Source: Streptomyces sp. P9-A4 (GTDB lineage Bacteria > Actinomycetota > Actinomycetes > Streptomycetales > Streptomycetaceae). Taken from it: 64,000 nucleotides of DNA. The notes under the pieces were generated by a model, which saw only the letters and a list, made by a program, of their open reading frames with translations, was not told the origin of the DNA and made no database searches. Positions within the stretch are counted from its first letter, which is position 1; the number at the start of each line of letters is the position of its first letter. The stretch lies in contig NZ_JAZIFY010000001.1 of NCBI RefSeq assembly GCF_036634195.1, positions 3,482,501 to 3,546,500 of the forward strand, given 5' to 3'. Shown in pieces: positions 46,518 through 55,102 of this stretch. The position numbers and the translations under genes are program-made.

Positions 46518-48965
46518 TTGGCGGTGCGGGTGGACGACGGTGTGGCGGTGCGTGGGGCGTGCAGTCCGTGGTGGCCCTGGGCCGAGCGGGCGGCGGCGGG
46601 GTGGGCGCGCCGGTGGGGACTGGTGGCGGAGGACTCCGCGGTGCGGCGGCTGGCCCGCATGGGTCACGGACGGATGGCGGGCCTCGTGGCTCCCGGGGCC
46701 GCTCCGGGAGATCTCGAACTGCTGGCCTGCTGGGGGGCGTTCATCACGCTCGTCGACGACGGTTTCGACCGGCCCGGCGGCGTCTCGTCGGCCGCGGAGG
46801 CCCGAGCCGTACTCGACCCGCTGGTCGCGGTGGTCACCGGCGAGGGGACGGCCGTGCGGACGCCGGCGGTCGTGGCACTGCGGGACCTGTGGCAGCGGAC
46901 GACCGTGGGGACCGAACCCGCGTGGTGCGAGCGCTTCGCCACGGCGTACGCGTCGTTCGCGGAGGCGACCTGCCAGGAGCTGCGCTGGCGCGAGGAGGGC
47001 TACACGCCCTCCGTGGAGGAGTACGTCCGGCTGCGCCGTCTCACCATCACGGTGACCCCCCTGCTGCTGGTGGCCTTACGGCCCTTGTGGACGCCCTCGG
47101 CCACCGAGGAGCTGTACGGCGTCTGCGCCGACGTCGTCGCCTGGACCAACGACCTGTTCGACGCCGGATCGGAGCGGCCCGGCCAGGTCGGGCTGGTCGA
47201 CGTACTGGCTCGGGAGCGGAGCATCGGCCGCGGCGAGGCGGCGGCGGTCGCCCGCGCGATGCTGGAGGAGAGCCTGGACGGCTTCGACACGGCTACCGGC
47301 CCTGTGCGGGACGACGGCTCCCGCAGGTGGGCCGAACTGATCCGCACCTTCCTGGGGGGTGCCGTCGCCTGGCAGTACGAGACGCGGCGCTACCGGGTCA
47401 CCCTGCCCTCCCAGCGCGGCACGGCCGGGCCGCAGACGGATCCGCTGGAGGCGGCCACCGGAGCGCTGGAGCGTCGGCTGGCTCTGGCGGTCGCACCCGG
47501 CGGGGCCCTGCCGGACCGGTGCGTGAGCCGTGTCCTGGAAACCGCCCTGCTCCTGGCGCTCCTCCGGACCCGCGGCAGCCACGAACACGAGCAGCGACAA
47601 CTGACCCGCTACCTCGATGAGCGCCGCCCGGCCGCTGATCCGCTCGACGCCCTGCTGATCGACGCCTGTCTGCGCCCGCACACCCTGCCCGCCGACGCCG
47701 CTGACGCCACACGCCCCCTGACCGGTGGTCTTTCACGTGCCACAGGGAGCCGGGGCCGGTTCAAGCGAAGCGTGCTGCACGCCGTACTGCACGTGCTCGG
47801 GGGACTGCGCCTGGACGCCGCCGACGCGCCGACGCCCGCCGCCACCCCGGCGCTCTCCACCTTCACCCTGGTGAACCAGCTGGCCGTACAGGCCGTCTAC
47901 GCCCAGGCCACCGGTCACCCGTACGCGCTCTCCACCCGCGAGCGCTTCCAGTTCTCCGACCTGCTGGCCGACGCCGGAGGGAGGCTGCTGTGGGAGGCAA
48001 GCGCCAGCACCCACCTGCTCGGGCTCAACGCCCTGCAGTCCTTCCGTCCCGGCCACCGGCTGATCGACGACGCCGTGACCGGCCTGCTGTTGACGTGCGA
48101 CGTCGAAGGCGGGGTGCCGTTCCTCGACAGCCAGGACGTGTGGCTGTCGGCCGTGGGCGGCCTGGCGTTCCTCGACCGTCCCGCGCTACGGCCGTACACG
48201 GCACGGATGGGAGCGTTCGTCGCCTCCCATCAGGCACATGACGGCGGATGGCCTTTCGCGAGCGGGGTGCGCCAGACCGATGTCGATTCCACCTGCCGCG
48301 CCATGGAGTTCCTCCAGACACTCGACCCGCACCGCTATCGCCACCACCTGCGACGGGGCGCCGCCTATCTCGCCGCGATCGCCGGATCCGACGGCGGCTT
48401 CCCCACCTGGCTGGAGAGCGACCATCCGGACCTCGACATGACCGCAGGCGCCGTCCTCGCCCTCGCTCCGTTCGGTCAGGACCACCATCGGCTCGTCACC
48501 GCCGCCATCCGCTTCGTCCTCGACGCCCAGCTCCCCGACGGCTCCTTCACTCCCAGCTGGACCCTCAGCGAGTCGAGCGTCATCCTGCGTGCTGTCGACG
48601 CGCTCGACGCGGCACGGACTCTCCCGGCCGCCGACCTCGCGCGGATCGACGGCGCGATCGCCCGGGCCGCGGCCCGGCTGATCGTCACCCAGCAACCCGA
48701 CGGGGGCTGGGGCCACACCCCGGACAGCCACAGCGACCCTCTCTCCACCGCCCAGGCCCTCACTGTCGTCTCCCGCTACGGCCCACCCCACGTCACGGCC
48801 GCCGCCGGCGCCCACCTCCTCAGCCGCCAGAGCGAGGACGGCTGCTTCCCCTCACCGCCCGACCAGGTCGGCCCCCGCCCCCTTCCCTTCGACTATCCCG
48901 TCGTCGCGGACATCCACGCGCTCACCGCCCTCGACCGGATCTCCGGTGCTCCACTCGAAACCTGA
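46518..48965 (+). CDS. Fused class I terpene synthase and class II (squalene-hopene cyclase-like) cyclase
   Basis: A protein of about 815 residues in two parts. Residues 1-300 are a class I terpene synthase alpha domain with the metal motif VDDGFD (80-84), an NSE-like motif NDLFDAGSE (211-219) and the late RRYRV arginine-tyrosine pair. Residues 320-815 are a beta-gamma class II cyclase with QW-like DGGWPF, DGGFPTW, DGSFTPSW and DGGWGHTP repeats and DVDST (588-592), close to the DxDTT acid motif. Class II enzymes protonate prenyl diphosphates and class I enzymes ionise the product, so one chain could do both. Alpha comes before beta-gamma, the reverse of plant and fungal fusions. The TTG start has GGAGGG five bases upstream; a GTG lies two codons later. 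Confidence 0.82.
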   Translation: MAVRVDDGVAVRGACSPWWPWAERAAAGWARRWGLVAEDSAVRRLARMGHGRMAGLVAPGAAPGDLELLACWGAFITLVDDGFDRPGGVSSAAEARAVLDPLVAVVTGEGTAVRTPAVVALRDLWQRTTVGTEPAWCERFATAYASFAEATCQELRWREEGYTPSVEEYVRLRRLTITVTPLLLVALRPLWTPSATEELYGVCADVVAWTNDLFDAGSERPGQVGLVDVLARERSIGRGEAAAVARAMLEESLDGFDTATGPVRDDGSRRWAELIRTFLGGAVAWQYETRRYRVTLPSQRGTAGPQTDPLEAATGALERRLALAVAPGGALPDRCVSRVLETALLLALLRTRGSHEHEQRQLTRYLDERRPAADPLDALLIDACLRPHTLPADAADATRPLTGGLSRATGSRGRFKRSVLHAVLHVLGGLRLDAADAPTPAATPALSTFTLVNQLAVQAVYAQATGHPYALSTRERFQFSDLLADAGGRLLWEASASTHLLGLNALQSFRPGHRLIDDAVTGLLLTCDVEGGVPFLDSQDVWLSAVGGLAFLDRPALRPYTARMGAFVASHQAHDGGWPFASGVRQTDVDSTCRAMEFLQTLDPHRYRHHLRRGAAYLAAIAGSDGGFPTWLESDHPDLDMTAGAVLALAPFGQDHHRLVTAAIRFVLDAQLPDGSFTPSWTLSESSVILRAVDALDAARTLPAADLARIDGAIARAAARLIVTQQPDGGWGHTPDSHSDPLSTAQALTVVSRYGPPHVTAAAGAHLLSRQSEDGCFPSPPDQVGPRPLPFDYPVVADIHALTALDRISGAPLET

Positions 48966-49031
48966 CCCGTTCTCGTTTCGACAGGAGAGTGAACTGGCGT
49001 ATCGCCGGTTCCTGCAGGTCGTTCTCAGGCC

Positions 49032-49286
49032 ATGAAGAAGATCGTTTCTGTCGCCGCGCTGGTCCTCGCCGGCGTCGCCATCGCAGCCCCCTCAGCCCAC
49101 GCCGACAACGACTCCAACTTCGGCAGCGGCGTCAACGCCGCAGACAACTGGAACTTCACCGCCGCCGACGTCTGCGTCCAGGAGCTGGCCGTGGTGCCCG
49201 CGCTCAGCGACTGGACGGGAAACCACAAGAACAACTGCACCAACGGCAACGTCATCGACCACTCGGGGACCCAGCGCACGCCCTGA
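49032..49286 (+). CDS. Small secreted protein
   Basis: An 84-residue protein. A signal peptide (MKKIVSVAALVLAGVAIAA, cut after AHA) is followed by about 60 mature residues rich in Asn, Asp and Trp, with two cysteines (DVCVQE, KNNCTN). It is neither a chaplin (two cysteines but no chaplin motif) nor a known toxin. Similar short secreted proteins occur in Streptomyces without known role. It lies about 65 bp after the terpene synthase gene and may be co-transcribed. Confidence 0.65.
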   Translation: MKKIVSVAALVLAGVAIAAPSAHADNDSNFGSGVNAADNWNFTAADVCVQELAVVPALSDWTGNHKNNCTNGNVIDHSGTQRTP

Positions 49287-49302
49287 ACGGCGTTCGTCGA
49301 CG

Positions 49303-49352
49303 CGTGCCCCATCCGTGCCCTTCGGAGCGGTGAACAGCGGTCGACACGGGTG
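49303..49352. repeat. Arm-like motif before att copy 6
   Basis: GTGCCCCATCCGTGCCCTTC then CGGTGAACAGCGGTCGACAC, 107 bp before the att core. The interval to the core has no gene. Confidence 0.7.
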
Positions 49353-49458
49353 TCTCCGAACCCGCCCAGGAACCCACACCAGAGGCTATTTCCCCAGGTC
49401 AGAAGCTAGACGGTCGAGCTGGGACCTCCAGGCCGCGCTCCAGCGGGCGCGACGGTGA

Positions 49459-49535
49459 TTCCCAAGCTTATGGCGCGGGTTCGATTCCCGTTATCCGCTC
49501 AGATGCGAGGGCCCAGGTCAGCGACCTGGGCCTTC
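49459..49535 (+). repeat. att copy 6 (tRNA-Gly 3' half plus hairpin)
   Basis: The core 49459-49500 has two differences from the tRNA. The hairpin at 49507-49535 differs from the tRNA's by paired changes, keeping the stem. Confidence 0.9.
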
Positions 49536-49663
49536 TGCGTTGTCCAGATCTCATCACGAGACCCCCTGGAGCTTAGTTGGAAGGCCGGCAGGCGGCGGCT
49601 CTACCGCACGCGAACGCCGGACCTTCATAATGGCGCTCTGGTTTCCGGGTGGGGGAGGCTTGG

Positions 49664-50479
49664 GTGTCGTCGGAGCGTGGTGCCGCACGGGTCCCGCACG
49701 CGTTACGTGCCGCAGCGCAGGAGCGCGGACTGGGGGCCCGCAAGGGGCTGGTGCAGAACGAGCCGAAGCGCTTCCCGTGGGGCGCTCTGCTGCCAGTCGG
49801 CGTGCTCGGCGTGTTCCTGGGGTGGCTGGCCCTGTCGTACGCGATTGAGGACCAGCGGGAGCAGGGCGCCTGGTACTACTCGCTTCCGCTGCTCATTCTC
49901 GCGGCGATCCCGCTGGGGTTCGTAGGGTTCTTCCTCTTCGCCTGGCTCTTCCGTCCCCGGCCGCCCCAGGTCTGGGTGGCCTGGTACGAGCACGGCGCCC
50001 TGTGGCACATCGACCGCGGGGAGACACAGGCATACACCTGGGACGAGATCGCCTCTGTCACCCGGCAGGACATCAAGGTGACCAACGGGGTCACCAGCGC
50101 CGCCACGCACCGGCTGACCATCAAGCCTGAGCAAGGTGCCGAGATCGTGGTGGGGGACGACTTCAGCGGGATGGTCCCGTTCGCCGAGGGCCTCGGCGAC
50201 GCGTTCAGCCGCGCACGGGTGCCCCGGGACGCCGCCCGGCTGGAAGCAGGTGAACGGATCGACTTCGGCGTGGTCGACATCGACATCTCCGGCGTCGGGC
50301 AGGGCAGCCGCCGCATCGGCTGGCGGGAGGTGGAACGGGTCGATGTGAAGCAGGGCCGCATAGAGATCCGCCGTCGCGGCGACCGCAAGCCGTGGATGAC
50401 GTTTGCGGCTCCCGGCTTCCCCAACCTGCCCGTCTTCCTGACCTTCGCCGACGCGCTGCGGCGCCGGCACGAGTCCTGA
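49664..50479 (+). CDS. DUF6585-like membrane protein
   Basis: A 271-residue protein. After a polar N-terminus two membrane helices (LLPVGVLGVFLGWLALSYAI and LPLLILAAIPLGFVGFFLFAWLF) are followed by a cytoplasmic beta-rich domain with two similar halves (VAWYEHGALWHIDRG..YTWDEIASV and IDFGVVDIDISG..IGWREVERVDV). This double PH-like pattern is seen in DUF6585-type proteins, whose role is unknown. The GTG start has GGGGGAGG upstream. It is the first gene of cassette 6. Confidence 0.65.
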   Translation: MSSERGAARVPHALRAAAQERGLGARKGLVQNEPKRFPWGALLPVGVLGVFLGWLALSYAIEDQREQGAWYYSLPLLILAAIPLGFVGFFLFAWLFRPRPPQVWVAWYEHGALWHIDRGETQAYTWDEIASVTRQDIKVTNGVTSAATHRLTIKPEQGAEIVVGDDFSGMVPFAEGLGDAFSRARVPRDAARLEAGERIDFGVVDIDISGVGQGSRRIGWREVERVDVKQGRIEIRRRGDRKPWMTFAAPGFPNLPVFLTFADALRRRHES

Positions 50480-50969
50480 GGAGCTTTCGGCGCCCCCCAC
50501 CGCGCCCCCGTGCACCACTGGACGGCTCCGCCGACGGTACGGACGCCTGCCGCGGCGGCGGCGTCGCGGATGCGGCTGATCTCGGCAGCGATGCCGCGCG
50601 CCTCGCCGAGGTCGGTGACCCCTCCGGCGCGAGCTTCAAGCGTTGTCCGGACCTGTCACGGCTTCCGAAATACCGCATTCGAAGGGCGCGAATACCTGTG
50701 TCCGCGGCCTGAGATTTTGACGGCCGTCGCAGACAGAGTTTTTACCGGCGACACACAGGGAGAAATGTTCGCAGCGCACCGGCCGCGATGACGTGCTACT
50801 GTCGAAACCAGTTGCAGTTTTGGTACCCAAAAACTTCAAGCGCCTCCCGTCGGCCGCGTGCCGCAGGAAGCGCTTTGTATTTCCGGTCATTTTCCGGGCA
50901 GGGCATCATCGCGGCGACACGGCTTCCGTACGGTACGGATTCCGTCGTAATGCCCAGAGGAGAAATGAC
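50480..50969 (+). promoter_or_regulatory. Long leader region of the cold-shock gene
   Basis: About 490 bp without a credible gene, AT-rich by local standards near 50.68-50.97 kb. Bacterial csp genes usually have a long structured 5' UTR that controls translation at low temperature, and this interval is the right place and length. No promoter can be named with confidence. An AGAGGAGA ribosome site precedes the ATG. Confidence 0.5.
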
Positions 50970-51173
50970 ATGGCTACTGGCACCGTGAAGTGGTTCAACG
51001 CGGAAAAGGGCTTCGGCTTCATCGAGCAGGATGGTGGCGGCCCTGACGTGTTCGCCCACTTCTCGAACATCGCCGCGCAGGGCTTCCGCGAGCTCCAGGA
51101 GGGCCAGAAGGTCTCCTTCGACATCGCGCAGGGCCAGAAGGGCCCGACGGCCGAGAACATCGTCTCCGCCTGA
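50970..51173 (+). CDS. Cold-shock protein (CspA family)
   Basis: A 67-residue OB-fold protein with both RNA-binding motifs intact: [19 protein letters not shown] (RNP1) and DVFAHFSNI (RNP2). It binds single-stranded RNA/DNA and melts RNA structure in the cold. The neighbours are a DEAD-box helicase, a CBS-like protein and a SCO5918-family protein, the same group I recall around SCO5918-SCO5921 in S. coelicolor. Here the set lies inside an att-bounded cassette. Confidence 0.95.
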   Translation: MATGTVKWFNAEKGFGFIEQDGGGPDVFAHFSNIAAQGFRELQEGQKVSFDIAQGQKGPTAENIVSA

Positions 51174-51189
51174 CGCTGACGCGTAATAC

Positions 51190-51231
51190 ACAGCTGGGGC
51201 CCGCATCCCTCGGGGTGCGGGCCCCAGCTGT
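51190..51231 (+). terminator. Terminator after the cold-shock gene
   Basis: A 16-bp perfect stem (51190-51205 with 51216-51231) with a ten-base loop, followed by TATTCGTTT. Confidence 0.88.
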
Positions 51232-51424
51232 ATTCGTTTCGCGGGGTTCCCACCCGCACCCGCATCACCCGCATTCCTTTCGCCGGCCCGGTCGCGCGTC
51301 GACAACTCCTTGTCCCGGCCAAGCCGCTCGCTTTCTCATCCCATTCGGCCGTTCCTGTGATTCCCAAAGCTGTTCATCCGCTGCCGGAATTCTTCGATAC
51401 GCGCCGTATCCAGGAAGGTTCTGA

Positions 51425-52936
51425 ATGAACCCCACACGCACGAACGGCCGTTCCTCCCGCACTCGCCGCAACGGCGGCCACACGTACGACTCCTCCGCCG
51501 GAACGGGCCGGGGCGGTCGCCCCGGTTCGTCCGCCGCGAGCCGATCGGGAGGTTCGAGCCGGTCGGGCGGATACGGCAGGCGTCCCGCCGCCGTGCAGGG
51601 GGAGTTCGCCCCGCCGAAGACGATCACTCCGGCGCTGCCCGCCGTCGAGGCCTTCGCCGACCTGGCTCTGGACCGGCGCCTGCTGGCCGCGCTCACCGCG
51701 CAGGGCGTGTCCGTCCCGTTCCCCATCCAGGGCGCGACGCTGCCGAACTCCCTGGCCGGCCGTGACGTCCTGGGCCGCGGCCGGACCGGCTCCGGCAAGA
51801 CCCTCGCCTTCGGTCTGGCCCTGCTGGCCCGCACCGCCGGACAGCTCGCCGAGCCCCGTCAGCCGCTGGCGCTGGTGCTGGTCCCCACCCGGGAACTCGC
51901 CCAGCAGGTCACGGACGCCCTCACCCCCTACGCCCGCGCCGTGAAGCTGCGCCTGGCCACCGTCGTCGGCGGGATGCCGATCGGCCGGCAGGCGAGCGCG
52001 CTGCGCGGGGGCGCCGAAGTCGTCGTGGCCACCCCCGGCCGCCTCAAGGACCTCATCGACCGCGGCGACTGCCGGCTGAACCAGGTGACGATCACCGTCC
52101 TGGACGAGGCCGACCAGATGGCCGACATGGGCTTCATGCCGCAGGTCACCGCGCTTCTGGACCAGGTCCGCCCCGAGGGCCAGCGCATGCTGTTCTCCGC
52201 GACCCTGGACCGCAACGTCGACCTCCTGGTCCGCCGCTACCTCACGGACCCCGTCGTCCACTCCGTCGACCCCTCCCAGGGCGCGGTCACCACGATGGAG
52301 CACCACGTCCTGCACGTGCACGGCGCCGACAAGCACCGGCTGACGACGGAGATCGCGGCGCGCGACGGTCGAGTGATCATGTTCCTGGACACCAAGCACG
52401 CCGTGGACCGCCTCGCCGAGGACCTCCTCCACTGCGGTGTCCGGGCCGCCGCCCTGCACGGCGGGAAGTCGCAGCCGCAGCGCACCCGCACCCTCGCCCG
52501 CTTCAAGACGGGGCACGTCACCGTCCTGGTGGCGACGAACGTCGCCGCGCGCGGCATCCACGTCGACAACCTCGACCTCGTCGTCAACGTGGACCCGCCG
52601 ACGGACCACAAGGACTACCTCCACCGCGGCGGCCGTACCGCGCGAGCCGGCGAGTCCGGCACTGTCGTCACCCTGGTCACCGCCAACCAGCGTCGCGGGA
52701 TGACCCGGCTCCTGCAGGACGCCGGCATCGTGCCGAAGACCACTCAGGTCCGCTCCGGCGAGGAGGCGCTCCACAGGATCACCGGCGCCCAGGCCCCGTC
52801 GGGCGTGCCCGTGACGATCACCGCGCCGCCGGCCGAGCTGCGTAAGCGCGGGGCGACCTCCCGCGGTCGGCGCGGTTCCGCTTCGACTGCCCGGCGCGCG
52901 AGCGGGCGACGGTCCGCCGTCGACACGGCAGCCTGA
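51425..52936 (+). CDS. DEAD-box RNA helicase
   Basis: A 503-residue helicase. After a Gly/Arg/Ser-rich N-terminus it has Q-motif IQGATLPN, Walker A GRTGSGKT, PTRELA, TPGRL, DEAD in VLDEADQM, SAT in FSATLD, then the C-terminal RecA domain with ATNVAARGIHV and HRGGRTAR. The C-terminus is basic (SRGRRGSASTARRASGRR). It unwinds structured RNA, probably in the cold with CspA. It is RhlE-like, not assignable to a named paralogue. Confidence 0.93.
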   Translation: MNPTRTNGRSSRTRRNGGHTYDSSAGTGRGGRPGSSAASRSGGSSRSGGYGRRPAAVQGEFAPPKTITPALPAVEAFADLALDRRLLAALTAQGVSVPFPIQGATLPNSLAGRDVLGRGRTGSGKTLAFGLALLARTAGQLAEPRQPLALVLVPTRELAQQVTDALTPYARAVKLRLATVVGGMPIGRQASALRGGAEVVVATPGRLKDLIDRGDCRLNQVTITVLDEADQMADMGFMPQVTALLDQVRPEGQRMLFSATLDRNVDLLVRRYLTDPVVHSVDPSQGAVTTMEHHVLHVHGADKHRLTTEIAARDGRVIMFLDTKHAVDRLAEDLLHCGVRAAALHGGKSQPQRTRTLARFKTGHVTVLVATNVAARGIHVDNLDLVVNVDPPTDHKDYLHRGGRTARAGESGTVVTLVTANQRRGMTRLLQDAGIVPKTTQVRSGEEALHRITGAQAPSGVPVTITAPPAELRKRGATSRGRRGSASTARRASGRRSAVDTAA

Positions 52937-52982
52937 GCACCACGTGATCCGGAAGCCCCCCCATCTCCTCAGGAGGCACGTC

Positions 52983-53396
52983 GTGGCATCGGTCCAAATG
53001 CAGCCCCGCTCGGCCCGGACCACCCCCGCGCTCAGGACGGTGAGGGACCGGGACTCCATGGACCCGGCAGAACTCCGGGTCTGCGACGACATGACCGTCG
53101 AGGTGGCGCTGGCCGTCATGGCGGGCGCCCGGACCGGCCACCTGCTCGTCTGCGACGACGACGGCCTCGCCACCGGCCTCGTCACACTGGCCCGGCTCAC
53201 CGCCGTCCGCGAAAGCTCCGTCTACACGGACCGGCTTCGGCTGCGCGACCTCTCCGGCGACGGCGAGCCGCTCACCTCGGCCACCGTCCTCACGGCCGGG
53301 CGGGCCATACGTCTCCGCCGGCTCGGCGCCCCGTCCGTCATGGGCGGGCAGGACGGCCCCTCAGACGTACCCGCGCCCGCCCTCGCCCTCGCGTGA
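52983..53396 (+). CDS. CBS-like small protein of the cold-shock cluster
   Basis: A 137-residue protein. One CBS-type half-domain (CDDMTVEVALAVMAGARTGHLLVCDDDGLATGLVTLARLTAV) is recognisable, with Pro/Arg-rich flanks. Two CBS repeats normally bind an adenosyl nucleotide; only one is obvious here. AGGAGG lies six bases before the GTG start. It follows the helicase by about 45 bp and is probably in the same operon. Confidence 0.7.
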   Translation: MASVQMQPRSARTTPALRTVRDRDSMDPAELRVCDDMTVEVALAVMAGARTGHLLVCDDDGLATGLVTLARLTAVRESSVYTDRLRLRDLSGDGEPLTSATVLTAGRAIRLRRLGAPSVMGGQDGPSDVPAPALALA

Positions 53397-53445
53397 CCCG
53401 CCTCACCACGGCGGAACCATCCCCTTCCTCTTCCTGTGAGGCATC

Positions 53446-53757
53446 GTGCGCTGTGTCATCGCCCGCTTCCCGTTCGAGCTCACCAAGAGCGGAGTCCTGG
53501 ACTCCATGAAGGGCGTCAAGCCCGAGGAGGCCATCGGTGAGTCCGTGATCATCGGCCGCCGCACCTACCCCGCCAAGCAGGTCGGCCAGCTCCTCACGGG
53601 CCAGGACCGCCGCGATTTCAGCGTCGGCGAAGTCGTCCGGGCCATGACCAAGCTCGGCTTCACCTGCCGCCACCTTCCCCAGGCCGTCGAGCCCGCGCGC
53701 GGGCTCGTCGCCTTCCAGCACGCCTCGGCGCAGCTCGGCACTTCGGCGGCGGCCTGA
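53446..53757 (+). CDS. SCO5918-family protein
   Basis: A 103-residue protein beginning MRCVIARFPFELTKSGVLDSMKGVKPE, matching the SCO5918 family as I recall it. Members are small, without known domains, and occur beside DEAD-box helicase and cold-shock genes in Streptomyces. The function is unknown; the location suggests RNA metabolism at low temperature. It is the last gene before a strong terminator. Confidence 0.8.
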   Translation: MRCVIARFPFELTKSGVLDSMKGVKPEEAIGESVIIGRRTYPAKQVGQLLTGQDRRDFSVGEVVRAMTKLGFTCRHLPQAVEPARGLVAFQHASAQLGTSAAA

Positions 53758-53796
53758 ACGTGATCCGCGAGCGAACGTGAGCTGACTCAGATCAGC

Positions 53797-53836
53797 CGAG
53801 AGGGCCCGACCGGCACATGCCGGTCGGGCCCTCTCG
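53797..53836 (+). terminator. Terminator after the SCO5918-family gene
   Basis: A 19-bp perfect stem (53797-53815 with 53818-53836) with almost no loop. Confidence 0.85.
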
Positions 53837-53949
53837 CGTATCGGGTGAGTGACCCGCGCCATGTGCGGCAGCGTGGTGGTCAAGCCGGCGACGAACGCTC
53901 CGCGACTCTCCGCGCGCTCGTCGAGGTCGATTACCTCCCCACCGGACAC

Positions 53950-54482
53950 ATGAAAATCTATGTCGGCCAGAGTAGACATTGAGTGGTGGCCTGGTTATGG
54001 TTTCTCTCGTAGCCCAGAGAGACAAGAGGGCCTGGCAGAGACGAACTGCCGGCAAGCAGTACCAGCAGCAAGAGGAAGTCGCAGGACGGTACGGCGGTGG
54101 AGTTTCGAAGCCAGGGCTTTCGCAGGACGGCGACGGGACTGACGGCCGGACCGGGTGGCCCGCAGTGATCAGGGGCCGCCGCGAGCGGGACCGTAGGCAT
54201 GGCGGATACGGACCCGTGATGGCAGTGCGCAGTACCCAGCAGTGACGAAGAGCGGCGCTGACACAGGCCACTGAGCAGACCGAGGAAAGAACGGAGGAAC
54301 GCAGCGCCATCAGGATCGCCCGGCCGGAAGTCTCGAGTCCGGGTACCGCAGGACATCGATAGTGAGGTGGTCTCCGGTCAAGCAACCACGATCCCCGCGA
54401 ACCCGACAGTCACTGGGTCGAGTCGGCGGACACAGAAGGCCGGCGCAGTATCAAGGCCGGCAGGTGGTGTAGTAGTTCCTTC
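53950..54482 (+). ncRNA. Candidate structured non-coding RNA or leader upstream of the MerR-like gene
   Basis: About 530 bp with no credible protein on either strand. Codon bias is absent and the base composition is lower in GC than neighbouring genes. Short stems are visible, for example TTTCTCTC paired with GAGAGA around 54000-54027, and GAAGCCAGGGCTTTC near 54107. It ends directly at a perfect 32-bp palindrome 26 bp before the MerR-like ATG. It could be a stand-alone RNA or a long regulatory leader. No Rfam family is recognised by eye. Confidence 0.45.
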
Positions 54483-54514
54483 GGGGCCCTGGTGCCGTAC
54501 GGCACCAGGGCCCC
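54483..54514. terminator. Perfect 32-bp palindrome in front of the MerR-like gene
   Basis: A 16-bp stem with no loop. It can be a terminator for the upstream RNA, an attenuator of the MerR-like gene, or an operator. The ATG lies 26 bp later, leaving no room for a promoter in between. Confidence 0.75.
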
Positions 54515-54540
54515 TCTACGCGTTTCACAGAGAGGTGCAA

Positions 54541-54891
54541 ATGACAGCAGACGACTCGTACGGGCGTCTCGACGACGACGACTACCCCGCCTACACCATG
54601 GGCAGGGCTGCCGAAATGCTCGGCACCACCCAGGGTTTCCTGCGCGCCATCGGAGAAGCCCGCCTCATCACCCCGCTCCGCTCCGAGGGCGGCCACCGCC
54701 GCTACTCCCGCTACCAGCTGCGTATCGCCGCACGCGCCCGGGAACTCGTCGATCAGGGCACCCCCATCGAAGCCGCCTGCCGCATCATCATCCTCGAAGA
54801 CCAACTCGAAGAAGCCCAGCGCATCAACGCCGAGTACCGCCGCGCCGCGGAATCGGACGCGGACTCGGACACGCCACCGGCCTCGGACTGA
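54541..54891 (+). CDS. MerR-like HTH regulator
   Basis: A 116-residue protein. The HTH reads YTMGRAAEMLGTTQGFLRAIGEARLITPLRSEGGHRRYSRYQL, a MerR-type winged helix, then a helical segment (AARARELVDQGTPIEAACRIIILEDQLEEAQRINAEYRRAAE). It lacks an effector domain. GAGAGGT precedes the ATG. Placement after the cold-shock group, behind a long leader, suggests it belongs to the cold-shock response. Confidence 0.82.
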   Translation: MTADDSYGRLDDDDYPAYTMGRAAEMLGTTQGFLRAIGEARLITPLRSEGGHRRYSRYQLRIAARARELVDQGTPIEAACRIIILEDQLEEAQRINAEYRRAAESDADSDTPPASD

Positions 54892-55017
54892 GGTGGGCTC
54901 GCCCGTCGTCGATTCCGGAGGGGCTTGAGGAGAACCGCTCAACCGCGAAGGCGCGCGCGAGGCCCCTTCGGTGTCAGCGCCGCGTGGCCCGGGGCCGTCC
55001 GTTCGGGCGCCGAGTGA

Positions 55018-55097
55018 TTCCCCGGCTTGCAGCGCGGGTTCGATTCCCGTCATCCGCTCTTGGACGAAGGCCCTGGTCAGAGACCGGGGCCTTCGTC
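55018..55097 (+). repeat. att copy 7 (most diverged) plus hairpin
   Basis: The core 55018-55059 has four differences from the tRNA. The hairpin is at 55063-55097. Unlike copies 2-6, no arm-like motif precedes it, so this may be the oldest boundary of the array. Confidence 0.85.
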
Positions 55098-55102
55098 GTA
55101 CG

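Noticed and set aside
53979..54245. 88-codon plus-strand frame in the same leader
   Set aside because: Composition does not fit Streptomyces coding DNA and no family is recognised.
53958..54356. 132-codon minus-strand frame in the non-coding leader
   Set aside because: No ribosome site, no codon bias, and it lies opposite the candidate structured RNA.
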